Counted from the first letter of the stretch, positions 1-9,851 are shown. The stretch: 57,346 bases of DNA from an uncultured Pirellulaceae bacterium (GCA_937928555.1 CALFWR010000062.1:1-57346), one strand, 5' to 3'. Numbers and translations: made by a program. The notes: generated by a model not told the origin, from the letters alone.

Positions 1-131
1 TCTGATGCGATGAAACGATCGCTGTGGTTTTCATCTACCGGATGATTTACATTTCTTGTTGAATTTCAGCTTTTCCCTTGTTCCTGTTGGCCAGACGTAG
101 AATCAACGCCCGTCGTCGTGAATAATCCGGG
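1..131 (-). repeat. MITE-like element, subfamily B, cut by window edge
   Basis: This is the right part of a short inverted-repeat element. It ends in TCGTCGTGAATAATCCGGG, the reverse complement of the terminus CCCGGATTATTCACGA found at seven other places here. The interior (cgatcgctgtggttttcat and neighbouring sequence) matches the copies at 14090-14276, 25190-25374 and 45226-45412, which I call subfamily B. The left end lies outside the window. It encodes nothing recognisable. It stops ten bases before a reading frame that appears to have lost its 5' end. Confidence 0.85.
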
Positions 132-143
132 TTGATGTAAGGA

Positions 144-389
144 TTGTATACCGATCCAGTCGGACAGGAAAACGAAAGTTCACCTGAACTGGCATGGAAC
201 TTCGCTGTTAGTCGAGACGATGGTCAGGCAGTGGCCGTCAAATTCGCAATTACCGGATCGTCTCGCACGGTTGCCCGACAAGCTCGCGAGGAAAGAGCTA
301 ATTTGAGAGCGTATTGGTCTTCAAAAGCTACGTTTCGCCAGCGTTTTCCGACCGGGAAGCGTTTGTTGCCCAAAGAGCCCCTTCTATGA
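144..389 (+). CDS. Small hypothetical protein, probably 5'-truncated
   Basis: This is an 81-residue frame of unknown function. The best evidence that it is real is its end: its TGA (387-389) overlaps the ATG of the CHASE2 gene (386) in the classic ATGA arrangement of translationally coupled genes. The only early start is TTG at 144, with a purine-rich stretch too close to be a normal ribosome-binding site. A stop codon at 138-140 and the end of a MITE at 131 lie just upstream. I infer that the element replaced the original 5' part and that this is the C-terminal remnant of a longer gene. The protein is charged, has no membrane segment and matches no family I know. Confidence 0.4.
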   Translation: MYTDPVGQENESSPELAWNFAVSRDDGQAVAVKFAITGSSRTVARQAREERANLRAYWSSKATFRQRFPTGKRLLPKEPLL

Positions 390-2971
390 ACTCCCGTATT
401 TTACGGAGAAGTGGGATCGGATGGTCAGCGTTGGTAGCGATCCTTGCAGTTGCAATGCTGGGAAGCTATTTGCAGACAATTCGCGATATTGACGGCAGGG
501 TTTTTGACTCTTTCAGGCGGGCTTTGCACGTTCGGGAGGTCGATTCATCGATCCTTGTTGTCCAGTGCGATCCGTCTGTGCTTGATCGCGACAATCCGGG
601 TCTCGAAAGACTTCTCAAACTGATTGATGGTTGCATGCCGAAGGCCATCGGCGTGGTCAGCGATCGCGCGGACTTCGGTGTCGATCCTTCGATCGTGGGC
701 TCTCTTCAGCACCCTCTGATTCAAGGCATGCCGGCGTGGTCGATTGAAGCCGAGCAGCAAAGCGAGACGGGGTTCTCGGAATTAAGCTTCGAACCGCAAC
801 TGGTGTTCCGTGATTCTCAACATAGAGTCGACGTCGATGGCAGGCGTTTGTGCTCATTCGAATTCCTGTTGGCCAGCGAATCGCAAGAAAGACCGATACC
901 AAACAAAGGCCTGACGGGAGTCAACTTTGGCAATGCTCTGAGATCGTTTCCGACGATTGATGGCGAACAAATTCTCAGCGGCAACTATCTGCCGGAAATG
1001 ATCAAAGGCAGCCTTGTCATCGTGGGCGAAGCATTGCCGGAGCAGATGGGAGTGTTCACACCAGTATCCAGAACGATCCCAATGAGTCGCCTTGAGGTTC
1101 GCGGCCACGTGATCCGGACATTGCTTGTCGGCAACGGGATCTATCGCGCCAACTCATGGTGGGGCTTTGTTTGCATCGTGTGTGTGTGGGTTGTTTGTGT
1201 CCTTGTATTCCGTGTCATTTCTAATCGCATGTTTCCGTTTGTGGCAGCCTGTTTGGCGATCGCTGTTCTGTTGGCTTGCTTTTTGGTCCTTGTCGTTGCA
1301 AATGCCTGTTTGCCGGTAACGGCGATGCTGTTCCTTGCTCTGGCGGTGCCAGTTTGTGCAGGGTTTTTACGCTATCGAATGATCGCCGAAGCCCTGGCTT
1401 TTTGGCGAACCCGACTGGGAGCCCAGGCCGCTACCGTTTCGCAACAGAAAGGCCAGTCGGCGTGGGAGTTGATTTCCATGTCGGCGGGACAGCTTTTCGG
1501 TCCGTCTCGCCTGGTGCTGTTTGAACTCGAACCGGGTCATTCGCGAATGTCGCTTGTCCTGACCGAAGGTTGTGGGGCAGATTCGATTCTGGAGCGTCGG
1601 CGGGACATTAGCCGAGATCCGTGGCAAGGTTTCATCGAATCCGGACTGCCGGGCAAGCATTCAGGGCGTCCCATATTTGATCGCGTGGAGAGAAAAGAGA
1701 ATTCTGAAGCCGAAAATCGTGTCGCCAGTGTTGGGGGCACCGAGTTCATTGTTCCTTTGCTGGTTCAGGGCACGATTTTCGGCTTCATGGTTCTCGAAAT
1801 GAACACTGCGTCACTTCGCAACTGGAAGGACTTTGAGAATGTCCTCAAGGAGTTCTCGTTTGAGATCACGCGGATCGTTGCTCACAACCGGTCCGCCGAA
1901 GCAGGCGCAAAGCTGGAATCTTCATGGCGGCATCGAATCCTGCACGTTCCCGAGTCGATTGAGTTTGAGAAAATTGAACGCCAGCAGAGAGCCATCGCCG
2001 TTTCCTGGTCGCAGATCGAGCAATCATTTGAAGCGAACTCCGGCTGTCGGGTGCTGTTCGACGCATATGGCCGTGTCCTGAAGTTAAATTCCAAAATGAT
2101 CCGCAGCGTCGAGTCCGGGCAGGCGATTTCCGAAAGTAGCTTTGTGGAGCTTGTTCCGCGGATCGCCAGCGTCAACACGGCTGTCGCTCGGCAGTTGATG
2201 CGAAAAACTCTGATACTTGGACAACGCTGCGAATTCACCACCAATGCGTCGCGGATTGATGGCAAGGTCATTCTCAGCCCTGTCGCATGGGGTGACAACG
2301 ACGGCGAGATGCTTAATCGCGGTGTGTTGCTTGAGGTATTTGACCGGACGCAAAGCGAGGAATCTGCCGAACTCGATCACGTGCTTGGCCAACTGGTAAC
2401 ACTTCAAACAACATTGACATTCGCCATGGGAGCAACCGATTCGCACGCTCGATCCGCGGTTGCGGAAATCGTTACAGATCTGTCTACGTTTTTGTCGCGT
2501 GATGAAAAATTGCTGCCTCAGTGCAACGGAACGACTTTTGAAAGGGTCTGGCGCGTTGCAGAGTTCAACGCCCGGCCGGCTCTTCAAAAGTCAAACCTCA
2601 TGACAGAATTTCGCGTCGAAGATGGCAATGCCGTTGTCTTGCCGGACGCCAAAGTCGTTGGGTACGGCATCGAAACCTGTCTTTCGGTCATGTCCGAGAT
2701 CTGCTCCAACGGAACGCTACTAATCGATTCAATCCAAACAGAAGACAGTTGGACACTAAAGTTCCGAAACAGGCTGGCCGATCTGGCTCCGCGGCATGAA
2801 TTTTCATCGCCGGGGATCCTCGGGACCCGGCAAACCGACATGCTGTTTGATGTTCGCCTAATGATGAAATCTTGCGGCGGCGCCCTGGACGTGGAAGACA
2901 ACTCTAACGGCGAAGCTGTCTTTCATCTGACGTTTCCGGTTGTCCAAGCGCGGGAGACAACTTGTGTTTGA
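386..2971 (+). CDS. CHASE2-domain membrane sensor, degenerate histidine-kinase-like
   Basis: An 861-residue membrane sensor. An N-terminal membrane segment (about residues 11-28) leads into a large extracytoplasmic region of CHASE2 type (about 35-255; residues 'GRVFDSFRR' and 'AIGVVSD' fit that family). Three closely spaced membrane helices follow (about 256-326), as is usual for CHASE2 proteins. The cytoplasmic part holds a GAF-like region (about 355-470), a PAS-like region near 550 and a C-terminal segment (about 715-861) resembling an ATPase domain. I see no convincing phospho-acceptor His or complete N box, so kinase activity is doubtful. ATG 386 is chosen over an upstream TTG at 314 because it gives a clean membrane anchor and an ATGA overlap with the preceding frame. 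It is the first complete gene of an operon with CapC-like and hydrolase-like genes and probably senses a cell-surface condition for them. Confidence 0.72.
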   Translation: MNSRILRRSGIGWSALVAILAVAMLGSYLQTIRDIDGRVFDSFRRALHVREVDSSILVVQCDPSVLDRDNPGLERLLKLIDGCMPKAIGVVSDRADFGVDPSIVGSLQHPLIQGMPAWSIEAEQQSETGFSELSFEPQLVFRDSQHRVDVDGRRLCSFEFLLASESQERPIPNKGLTGVNFGNALRSFPTIDGEQILSGNYLPEMIKGSLVIVGEALPEQMGVFTPVSRTIPMSRLEVRGHVIRTLLVGNGIYRANSWWGFVCIVCVWVVCVLVFRVISNRMFPFVAACLAIAVLLACFLVLVVANACLPVTAMLFLALAVPVCAGFLRYRMIAEALAFWRTRLGAQAATVSQQKGQSAWELISMSAGQLFGPSRLVLFELEPGHSRMSLVLTEGCGADSILERRRDISRDPWQGFIESGLPGKHSGRPIFDRVERKENSEAENRVASVGGTEFIVPLLVQGTIFGFMVLEMNTASLRNWKDFENVLKEFSFEITRIVAHNRSAEAGAKLESSWRHRILHVPESIEFEKIERQQRAIAVSWSQIEQSFEANSGCRVLFDAYGRVLKLNSKMIRSVESGQAISESSFVELVPRIASVNTAVARQLMRKTLILGQRCEFTTNASRIDGKVILSPVAWGDNDGEMLNRGVLLEVFDRTQSEESAELDHVLGQLVTLQTTLTFAMGATDSHARSAVAEIVTDLSTFLSRDEKLLPQCNGTTFERVWRVAEFNARPALQKSNLMTEFRVEDGNAVVLPDAKVVGYGIETCLSVMSEICSNGTLLIDSIQTEDSWTLKFRNRLADLAPRHEFSSPGILGTRQTDMLFDVRLMMKSCGGALDVEDNSNGEAVFHLTFPVVQARETTCV

Positions 2972-5900
2972 GTCATGGCAACTGCATCTTTTCCCGTTCG
3001 ACTCAAGCTCCATCACCGTGACGACCACTGTGTGGTTGGGAGTGATGATGGCCGTGTTTTTCAATCTGCGGCTGGGCTGGACGCTGTCGGCGTTGGTGGT
3101 GCCGGGGTACCTTGTCCCGCTGATGATCGCTAGGCCAACCACGGTGGTGGTGATTCTGTTTGAATCCGTGATCACTTACTACATTTCAACCTGGATCTCG
3201 GAAGCCAACCGGGGACACAAGTACTGGAGTAGCCTGTTTGGACGCGACCGGTTTTTCCTGATTGTCGTTGTGAGTATTCTCGTTCGGTCGACGATGGATG
3301 GCTGGTTGCTACCGATGCTCGGTGATTACCTGGTGCAGCAAGGATATTTTACGCTTGACGTCCGCAGTGATCTCAACAGCTTTGGACTGATCGTTGTTGC
3401 GTTGATCGCAAATTACTTTTGGAAGCCGGGTTTCGCTCGTGGAATCATGCCGCTTTCGATTCTTGTTGCCGCGACATGGTTTGTCGTGCAGTGTGTGTTT
3501 GTTCCCCTGACGAATTTCAACATCGGGAACTTTCATTTGCTTTACGAGGACGTAAGTGTATCCATGTTGGCCAGCCCAAAGTCCTACATGGTGCTGGTCG
3601 CGACAGCCTGGATTGCGTCCTGGATCAACCTGCGTTACGCGTGGGATTTCAGCGGAATCCTGATTCCGGCGCTCTTGTCGTTGCTGTGGGTTAGCCCCGA
3701 AAGGATATTGTTTTCGCTGCTGGAAGCCTGGTTGGTGTTCCTGATCGGTTCCCGATTGTGCAACACGAGTTTCTTCCGAAGTCGGTCGATCCAAGGGGGT
3801 CGCAAACTGGCTTTTTTCTTCACGATTTGCTTTGTGTTGCGTTTTGTGATGGCCCACGCGATGGCAAGTTGGGTGCCGGAATGGAAGGCCACTGACTTTT
3901 TTGGGATGGGCTATCTGCTTTCGACTTTGATGGCAATCAAGATCCATGACCGCGAGGCACCGCTGCGGATGACGAAGGGCATTGTCCAAGTTTCGGTGCT
4001 CGGCGCGGTGGCTGGCTGTCTGTTGGGATACCTGTTGGGTTTTTTCGTTTCAGCATCCAATGAGCATCGTCCGGGCGCAACGATCGCTTCGAATGGTTCC
4101 GCTATTACGGCGTCGGGGCAGGATCTGCTGACGTTGTTGCGAGAGGAAAAAGTTCGCCTGTATCGGCATCGCTCGTCAGGCCACACGGAAACTCCGTCCC
4201 GGGCGACGGTTGCAAAGTTCAGCGATGCGATTCAGGTGGCCAACCGGCTCGAGGGAAGTTTTTCCGATCCACTCAACCAAAAGACACTGGGGTGGATCGG
4301 GAAGACGTTGGCTGAAATAAACTTTGAGTTGGTGGTGATCAATGACAAACACCTGCTTGTCCGAGAGATGGAACCGTTTCGTGGCTGGGGCTGGTTCGTC
4401 ATTTCACCTGGCTCGCAAAAGAAGCTTGCCATCAGTGTTGAATCACCTCTGGAAGAGCGTTGGAGCGGCGAATCTGCAGTTTATTTGCTTGACGCTCTGG
4501 ACGCTCGCTCGCTCGCGGTGGCCGCGACGCCGATTATCAAACGGGGCGAAAAGCAGCAGAGTAACAGGCTGTGCGAGGCTTTCGCCCAATCGATTGAAAA
4601 AACGGAACGACTCGCCATTCGCGGGACTTCCTCTTCGTTTGGATCGCAAGCAGCAAACGCCGATTCGAACACGCTGGCGATTGATGGCGGTGTCCTGAAA
4701 GAACTTGGCTTACCGCAGCTTGAATCGCTCACCGGTGTATTTCGCGTCCGTTGGAACAAACTGACTGCTGAGAATCTGCAACGCAGTCGGCTTGGCAATG
4801 TCGGGCCACGAACCTGTACGCTGTACCTGACTGAGGATTCGCGTCGCAATTTGGCCGCGCGTAGCGTGATGGCAAATTCGGAAACGTCCGGTCAAACAGT
4901 GGAACAAATCAACGAACGCTCCATCCTCAAAGTTCCAGTCAGCGCGTGGCTCAAAGAAGTGCAGTCTGCGATTTGCCAACAGGGCTCAGACGAGTACGTC
5001 ACACCGCGAGAAGAAGAACTGCTGTTCATCGACGAAGAGATTCTTGAACCACTGGTGGAACTGGTCGATGGCCTGCCACAGCAGCGACCATCAGTAGCGG
5101 ACTTCGAAAGAATCACGGCTCTCAATCACGCCGCACGCAGCGTAGGATATTCTTTGGACGTCATCCACGATGCTGACTCGGATGACTGGTTCATGGGTTT
5201 GCGAGAAAAGTCCAGCGAAGTGGCTTCGTTTGGTAAACCCGTCAACAGGCTGGGTTGGGGTACGGTGCTGTTTCGGTTCGGAATGAAACATGACATGTGC
5301 GTCGAAGTTCCCCGGCCACTTTTCGAAAGAAAGTCTTTTGAATTCGGGTCGAGCCTGTTCCGCTTTCCCGGCGCGTCGGCCCTGTTGATCGCCGGGTCGC
5401 ACCCACGAGCCAACCGCGACGGCAGCAGCGACATGACACGCTCTTTCAATCGTGGCAATCTGTTGAATCTTTCGCGACACGTCCTGCTGCGTGAACTTGG
5501 CAGTCGTCCGTTTCTTGTTGTGCAGACTCGGTCGATCCAGGCACCGGTTAAATCGGACATTGTGGTCGCAACGGACAACGGAGCAGTTTCTCGTAGAGCA
5601 CTTTCCCGCTTGCAAAAATCGCTCGTTGACTGGTTCGATGCCGATGGCCTTTCAGTCGAATTTGTTGACGGGCGAGCCGATGTCGCGGGTTACGAACTGG
5701 GTGTGCTGATAAGAGCAACGACCAATCAGGTTTCCGAGAACAAGGAAGTCATCAGCTTGTGGCTTTCACCCGGCCTGCGGGCAGCCTATCGACAGCAACA
5801 GGAATTCGACAACCTTAACGCGCAGTTGCGAGCCTGTGGCCTGGCACAGATCACCGGCGGACGACCTTCGCTGTGGCATTTTGAACAAACGAAGTTTATC

Positions 5901-6206
5901 GGTGAACCACTTTCCGCAGAACTGAAAAAATCGCTTTTGCAATACGCGTTGAACCATGACGCGGTACAAATGCTGACAATGGTCAGAACGTTCGATCAGT
6001 TTCAGTTTTTGCGTTTCTTCGATGAACTTTCGGGAACAACCCTGATCGTAATCCGAAACAGCGAACAACAAATTGTTGGGATTTTTAATCCGCGAGGGCT
6101 CGAAGGACCAACTCTGTCCGTTTCGCAAGTCACCGAAAGCGAGTTCGGTCAATTCATCAGTTCAAGGGGCGTGTTGATGGAGGTGAACGATGTTCAGATT
6201 CCGTGA
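2964..6206 (+). CDS. Tandem CapC/PgsC-like membrane protein fused to two degenerate hydrolase-like domains
   Basis: A 1080-residue protein. About ten hydrophobic helices fill residues 15-375 and form two copies of a CapC/PgsC-like unit (poly-gamma-glutamate synthesis membrane subunit). The first carries 'VVPGYLVPL' near residue 43 and the second 'FSGILIPALLSLLW' near 227, each followed by a similar helix. The soluble remainder contains two regions (about 445-600 and 760-960) that resemble the hydrolase-like protein encoded at 8708-9742. In the second, 'AGSHPRANRDGSSD' aligns with 'WNTMHRSKFDVAH', but the putative metal ligands are lost (VPR instead of APH; SLWLSPGLR instead of HVELAREIR). GTG 2964 is preferred: GGGAG lies seven bases upstream and the start overlaps the CHASE2 stop by eight bases. 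A role in synthesis or export of a surface polyamide-like polymer is inferred; no PgsB-type ligase is in view. Confidence 0.65.
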   Translation: MFESWQLHLFPFDSSSITVTTTVWLGVMMAVFFNLRLGWTLSALVVPGYLVPLMIARPTTVVVILFESVITYYISTWISEANRGHKYWSSLFGRDRFFLIVVVSILVRSTMDGWLLPMLGDYLVQQGYFTLDVRSDLNSFGLIVVALIANYFWKPGFARGIMPLSILVAATWFVVQCVFVPLTNFNIGNFHLLYEDVSVSMLASPKSYMVLVATAWIASWINLRYAWDFSGILIPALLSLLWVSPERILFSLLEAWLVFLIGSRLCNTSFFRSRSIQGGRKLAFFFTICFVLRFVMAHAMASWVPEWKATDFFGMGYLLSTLMAIKIHDREAPLRMTKGIVQVSVLGAVAGCLLGYLLGFFVSASNEHRPGATIASNGSAITASGQDLLTLLREEKVRLYRHRSSGHTETPSRATVAKFSDAIQVANRLEGSFSDPLNQKTLGWIGKTLAEINFELVVINDKHLLVREMEPFRGWGWFVISPGSQKKLAISVESPLEERWSGESAVYLLDALDARSLAVAATPIIKRGEKQQSNRLCEAFAQSIEKTERLAIRGTSSSFGSQAANADSNTLAIDGGVLKELGLPQLESLTGVFRVRWNKLTAENLQRSRLGNVGPRTCTLYLTEDSRRNLAARSVMANSETSGQTVEQINERSILKVPVSAWLKEVQSAICQQGSDEYVTPREEELLFIDEEILEPLVELVDGLPQQRPSVADFERITALNHAARSVGYSLDVIHDADSDDWFMGLREKSSEVASFGKPVNRLGWGTVLFRFGMKHDMCVEVPRPLFERKSFEFGSSLFRFPGASALLIAGSHPRANRDGSSDMTRSFNRGNLLNLSRHVLLRELGSRPFLVVQTRSIQAPVKSDIVVATDNGAVSRRALSRLQKSLVDWFDADGLSVEFVDGRADVAGYELGVLIRATTNQVSENKEVISLWLSPGLRAAYRQQQEFDNLNAQLRACGLAQITGGRPSLWHFEQTKFIGEPLSAELKKSLLQYALNHDAVQMLTMVRTFDQFQFLRFFDELSGTTLIVIRNSEQQIVGIFNPRGLEGPTLSVSQVTESEFGQFISSRGVLMEVNDVQIP

Positions 6207-8715
6207 CACTCTGCCGATAACGATTGGATTTTCCCTGATTGTCGCGATTGCAAGCTTGATCTTTGCCAACAAAGACAGGCTTGCGACTGCAGACGATGAA
6301 TCGGTTCAGCTTGCCGGGCGGCGTCGTAAAATGGCGATGAAGGTCGATTCGACGTGGACTTCGTGGCAGATACCGGTAACCGCGACCGCGATGCGAATCC
6401 TGACCAACGCAGCGATTGATGAAGACTACGACGTCGAAACGAACAAGCCCTCGATGCGCGAACCGCGTGAGGGATTTCGCTATTCGGTCGAATATCAATT
6501 GCTTGATGCAGGCCTGAGCGTGATCCGGCAAGGCCACTATCATTTTCGTGGAAAGCTGACCGAACAAGCGGACGACGAAAGCGGCGACGCAAAAACAAGC
6601 ATTCAAATGTCAGACAAAGCCATCCCGGTGACGTCGACCCGGATCATGCAAGTTCAGTTGGGCGGAGACCTGGACGATGTCCGTATCGTTCGCCTACGAA
6701 GCCACCGAAAGGACCAGCGGCTCGATTCAATCCTTGCGAGGATTGTTGCCAAATCCCAGCGTAATGGCTTCGATCGAATCGGGGCTTGGCACAAAATCAC
6801 CGACTCTCGCAAGGAATCCGTCTCGCGACATTGCGTTTACGACCACCAGTTGCTTGGTGAAACCGAACGGATGAACCTGCTGAAGTGGAAGTGGAGCAGA
6901 GCCACGCCAATGGGAAACTTTGCACGTGAAATACTCTATTTCGTCGGCGAAAACAGAGCCCCTGCGGTCCAAAGGGAGCTTCCCCCTCCTGGGCAAATTG
7001 TCAAACCGGGCTGGAGAACCACGGTCGAAGTCCCCGAAACCCCGGGACGCCTGGAAATCATCGGGACGCCATTGAACACCGATACTGATCGTATTGGCCA
7101 TTTGGCCGTACATCGAGATGGAGCCAGTGGGCGCGAGCAGATTCAGTTAACGTTTCCCGATTTGGAAGATTCCTCAGACCAACCCCAGCACAAGGAAACA
7201 TCTGTTTACCTCGAAACGTTTGGGGGACTGTTGGAGATTGAATCGGATTCTCCGGTGGCGTTGCGGTATCTTTTCCACGACCAGAAATTGGAGGCAGGAC
7301 CGACGGAATTGTTTTCAGCCAATTCGCTGTTGCCGTTTTATCTTGCCGATGAACAGCCGGTCGTCTATTCGATCACGCATATCGACGATCAGCCAACGCC
7401 TCTCAAAATTGGTTTTCGCATTGCCGACGAAAGTCTCTTCAGCGGACGTTCAACCGAATCAGAACTGAAAGCTACCATGGAAGTCCTGTGGCGATTCGTC
7501 GACAAGGAAGGCAAAGAAATTTCATCCGGATTGATCTCGGAAACTTCCGCCAAATCGAATTACGAAAGGGTAACTCGAAGCGGTACTGGGTTTTCGGTTT
7601 CGGAGCCTGTTCGAAAATGGTTTTCAGTGCCGGTGGGCGTGGCCAAAGTCGAATTCTACGGTCTGGATTCTTCGGTGCTGGTGAGTGCATTCGTCCGGCC
7701 AGACATGCTGGCCGCAAAAACACGAGTCCCGGAAGACTATCGCGACTCTGGCAGGGCTCATTCGCCGCATCGCAGGTGGTTTGTAATTCGGCCTGACAAC
7801 ATGAGCCAATATGTGGCTCAAAACCGTAGAGTGAATCTCGCGATTCAGCCAAGGCTTGGGCCAATCGACCAGGAAGAAACCGACCGGCGGGCGTGGACCG
7901 TATTCCGACCCAACGGCGATTGGTTGGGCGTGCAGATGATGGTTCCGTCGATGGACCCGCTGGAACTAATCGATGCCATGCCAGCAGATTCCACGACGCA
8001 ATGGCGTGAACTGGAATCGGGTGCGGACACCGCCTACACGCTCGCACCACAAACCCACGCCGATGGGATGCTCAAGCTGGTGTTTGTTTCCGATCAGCCC
8101 GCCGGAAAACTGAGCTTGAGTTGCGATGGCGAACTGGTTCAGTCGCAAGATTTCGCCTCGACACGTGGTGAGCTATCGGTTCGGATGCCGCAAGCGTCTG
8201 GTGTCTTGCGGGCTGAATTCCAACCCGGCGTGAGACTGTTTGTGCGTGGAGTTCAAACCGAAAATCCCAATACATGGTTGCGGCGAAGGGCGATACGAAT
8301 CGCGAACAAACCCATTCGCTTTGATTACCAAAAGCAAACACGTGACGAAGAGTTCTTGACTCTGACGGTCTACCGCGAACACGACGAGTCTGCGCGAGCG
8401 GATGTTTCGGTTGAAATCATTCCCGAACAGGGTCTGGACCTGTCAGGAGAGAATCCGCGAGAAAGCTGGACGATTCTCAAACGCGAGTATGACTTGCAAG
8501 AGCTGCAGGTCGCGCCGTCGGTGTTGATCGATCGACCGGGCCGTCTGGATTCCGGTAGCCGGTGCTTCGTCAAGCTTGGATCGGACTTGCCGCCGGGAAG
8601 ATACAGCATCGTTGTCAATCGAAAAAATTCATCCAGAGGATTCTTTCGACTGCATCAGGCAACCGTCGATAGTGGTCAAGTGAGACGAATTGGGGTTTTT
8701 GATCATTATGAATAA
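6190..8715 (+). CDS. Membrane-anchored hypothetical protein of the CapC-like operon
   Basis: An 841-residue protein I do not recognise. It has one N-terminal hydrophobic segment (about residues 8-26), after which the chain is hydrophilic and beta-rich, so it is probably an anchored periplasmic protein. Repeated arginine- and tryptophan-containing stretches suggest several beta-sandwich domains, but no catalytic motif stands out. The start is firm: ATG 6190 follows GGAGG at a normal distance and overlaps the CapC-like gene by 17 bases. The next gene overlaps its end by eight bases. The tight coupling indicates a subunit or accessory of the same envelope system. There is no basis for a specific activity. 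Confidence 0.6.
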   Translation: MFRFRDTLPITIGFSLIVAIASLIFANKDRLATADDESVQLAGRRRKMAMKVDSTWTSWQIPVTATAMRILTNAAIDEDYDVETNKPSMREPREGFRYSVEYQLLDAGLSVIRQGHYHFRGKLTEQADDESGDAKTSIQMSDKAIPVTSTRIMQVQLGGDLDDVRIVRLRSHRKDQRLDSILARIVAKSQRNGFDRIGAWHKITDSRKESVSRHCVYDHQLLGETERMNLLKWKWSRATPMGNFAREILYFVGENRAPAVQRELPPPGQIVKPGWRTTVEVPETPGRLEIIGTPLNTDTDRIGHLAVHRDGASGREQIQLTFPDLEDSSDQPQHKETSVYLETFGGLLEIESDSPVALRYLFHDQKLEAGPTELFSANSLLPFYLADEQPVVYSITHIDDQPTPLKIGFRIADESLFSGRSTESELKATMEVLWRFVDKEGKEISSGLISETSAKSNYERVTRSGTGFSVSEPVRKWFSVPVGVAKVEFYGLDSSVLVSAFVRPDMLAAKTRVPEDYRDSGRAHSPHRRWFVIRPDNMSQYVAQNRRVNLAIQPRLGPIDQEETDRRAWTVFRPNGDWLGVQMMVPSMDPLELIDAMPADSTTQWRELESGADTAYTLAPQTHADGMLKLVFVSDQPAGKLSLSCDGELVQSQDFASTRGELSVRMPQASGVLRAEFQPGVRLFVRGVQTENPNTWLRRRAIRIANKPIRFDYQKQTRDEEFLTLTVYREHDESARADVSVEIIPEQGLDLSGENPRESWTILKREYDLQELQVAPSVLIDRPGRLDSGSRCFVKLGSDLPPGRYSIVVNRKNSSRGFFRLHQATVDSGQVRRIGVFDHYE

Positions 8716-9742
8716 CAAATACGATAACCTGAAATTCACGGCGTCAGTATTGGCTCTTGTTTCTCTGCTACTGGGGGCACTGCTGCTGACGTTTGTCCCG
8801 CGTGGCACCGCCAATCAGGTCGCCGACGTATCGTCCGGTTTGGTTGGCAACGATTCCGACGAGCAAAAAAGGGCTGCAAAGGCGTCAATAACCGCAGCCA
8901 GTGAGCGACCGAAAACAGAGCACAGGACAGAGTCACTCAGGAAGGTCTACTCGCAATCAGCAGCCAGCGAAAATCAGCACTTTGAGCCCTGGGCGTCTCA
9001 GGAAGTGGAACAATTCGAGCAGTTGCTGCGTCAGGAATTGGATTCCGATAAGCCATCGCCGACCGCCAGCCAGTGGCTTGACCTGGGATGGGTTGTGTAT
9101 CGCAATGTCAGCCAAGGAACCGTTTTCATTGCCGAACACAAATCGCGTCGCGTCGGGCGCGGCTTGTACGCGATTCGAACTACCACAGCAAAAGCGATCA
9201 TGCTTCAGGCACCACACCGATTTTTTGATCAGATGACCGGTGTGATTGCGAGAAAGTTATTCGATGAGCACACGGTCCGTGCGGCGGCATGGAATACGAT
9301 GCACCGGTCCAAGTTCGACGTGGCACATCAGGACAACAGTTTCTTTAACGTGTTTACGAAAGTCACGACCGAGGTGTATCCTGATTTGATGAATGTGCAG
9401 TTACACGGCTTCGACAACTCGGATGTGCGTGCCACCATCAGCCAGCCCGAGAAACCTCTTGCAATCGTAAGCAACGCAACGGGCTTCCCCAGCGGCGCAA
9501 CCAAGAGGCTGGCCCGCGAATTGAAATCACTTTGGGGCAGCAACCGCGTTTGGCTTTTCCCTCACGAAACCAGGGAGTTGGGAGCGACGACCAACGCCCA
9601 AGGCAGTTTGATGCGAAAGTCAGGCAACAAGAACTTTTTTCACGTTGAACTGGCGAGGGAAATCCGTGACCAGTTGACCAAATCGAAAAAGAAAAGAACC
9701 GAACTGTTCCGAGTTTTCAGTTCTTCACTGTTGCTGCAGTAA
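8708..9742 (+). CDS. Putative metal-dependent hydrolase, membrane anchored (amidohydrolase-like)
   Basis: A 344-residue protein with an N-terminal membrane anchor (about residues 9-30) and an extracytoplasmic domain. Conserved-looking features are 'QAPHRFFDQMTG' (His170, Asp174), 'NTMHRSKFDVAH' (His199, Asp204, His207), 'QLHGF' and 'HVELAREIRD' (His312, Glu314). The spacing of His/Asp/Glu recalls zinc amidohydrolases of the N-formylglutamate deformylase/poly-gamma-glutamate hydrolase kind. That assignment is an inference from pattern, not an established match. Degenerate copies of the same domain sit in the CapC-like protein upstream, which suggests a shared substrate or duplication within the system. 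ATG 8708 overlaps the previous stop by eight bases; an in-frame TTG at 8690 is less likely. A role in trimming or releasing a surface polymer is plausible. Confidence 0.5.
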   Translation: MNNKYDNLKFTASVLALVSLLLGALLLTFVPRGTANQVADVSSGLVGNDSDEQKRAAKASITAASERPKTEHRTESLRKVYSQSAASENQHFEPWASQEVEQFEQLLRQELDSDKPSPTASQWLDLGWVVYRNVSQGTVFIAEHKSRRVGRGLYAIRTTTAKAIMLQAPHRFFDQMTGVIARKLFDEHTVRAAAWNTMHRSKFDVAHQDNSFFNVFTKVTTEVYPDLMNVQLHGFDNSDVRATISQPEKPLAIVSNATGFPSGATKRLARELKSLWGSNRVWLFPHETRELGATTNAQGSLMRKSGNKNFFHVELAREIRDQLTKSKKKRTELFRVFSSSLLLQ

Positions 9743-9752
9743 CGAGGCGACG

Positions 9753-9851
9753 ATGACCAGACGCGTTCTGACAGAAGCAAGTTCGGGCAAGGTTCCGTAT
9801 AGACCCGGATTATTCACGAGGCGTGGGCGTAGCTTTCAGTTTAGCCAATGA
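9753..9851 (+). pseudogene. Operon gene cut off after 17 codons by a MITE
   Basis: Ten bases after the hydrolase-like gene an ATG is preceded by GAGG at a suitable distance. The frame reads MTRRVLTEASSGKVPYR, then runs into the MITE terminus at 9804 and stops inside the element at 9849-9851. The simplest reading is that the next operon gene lost everything beyond codon 17 when the element inserted, or in a deletion beside it. The short surviving peptide is too small to identify. Confidence 0.45.
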
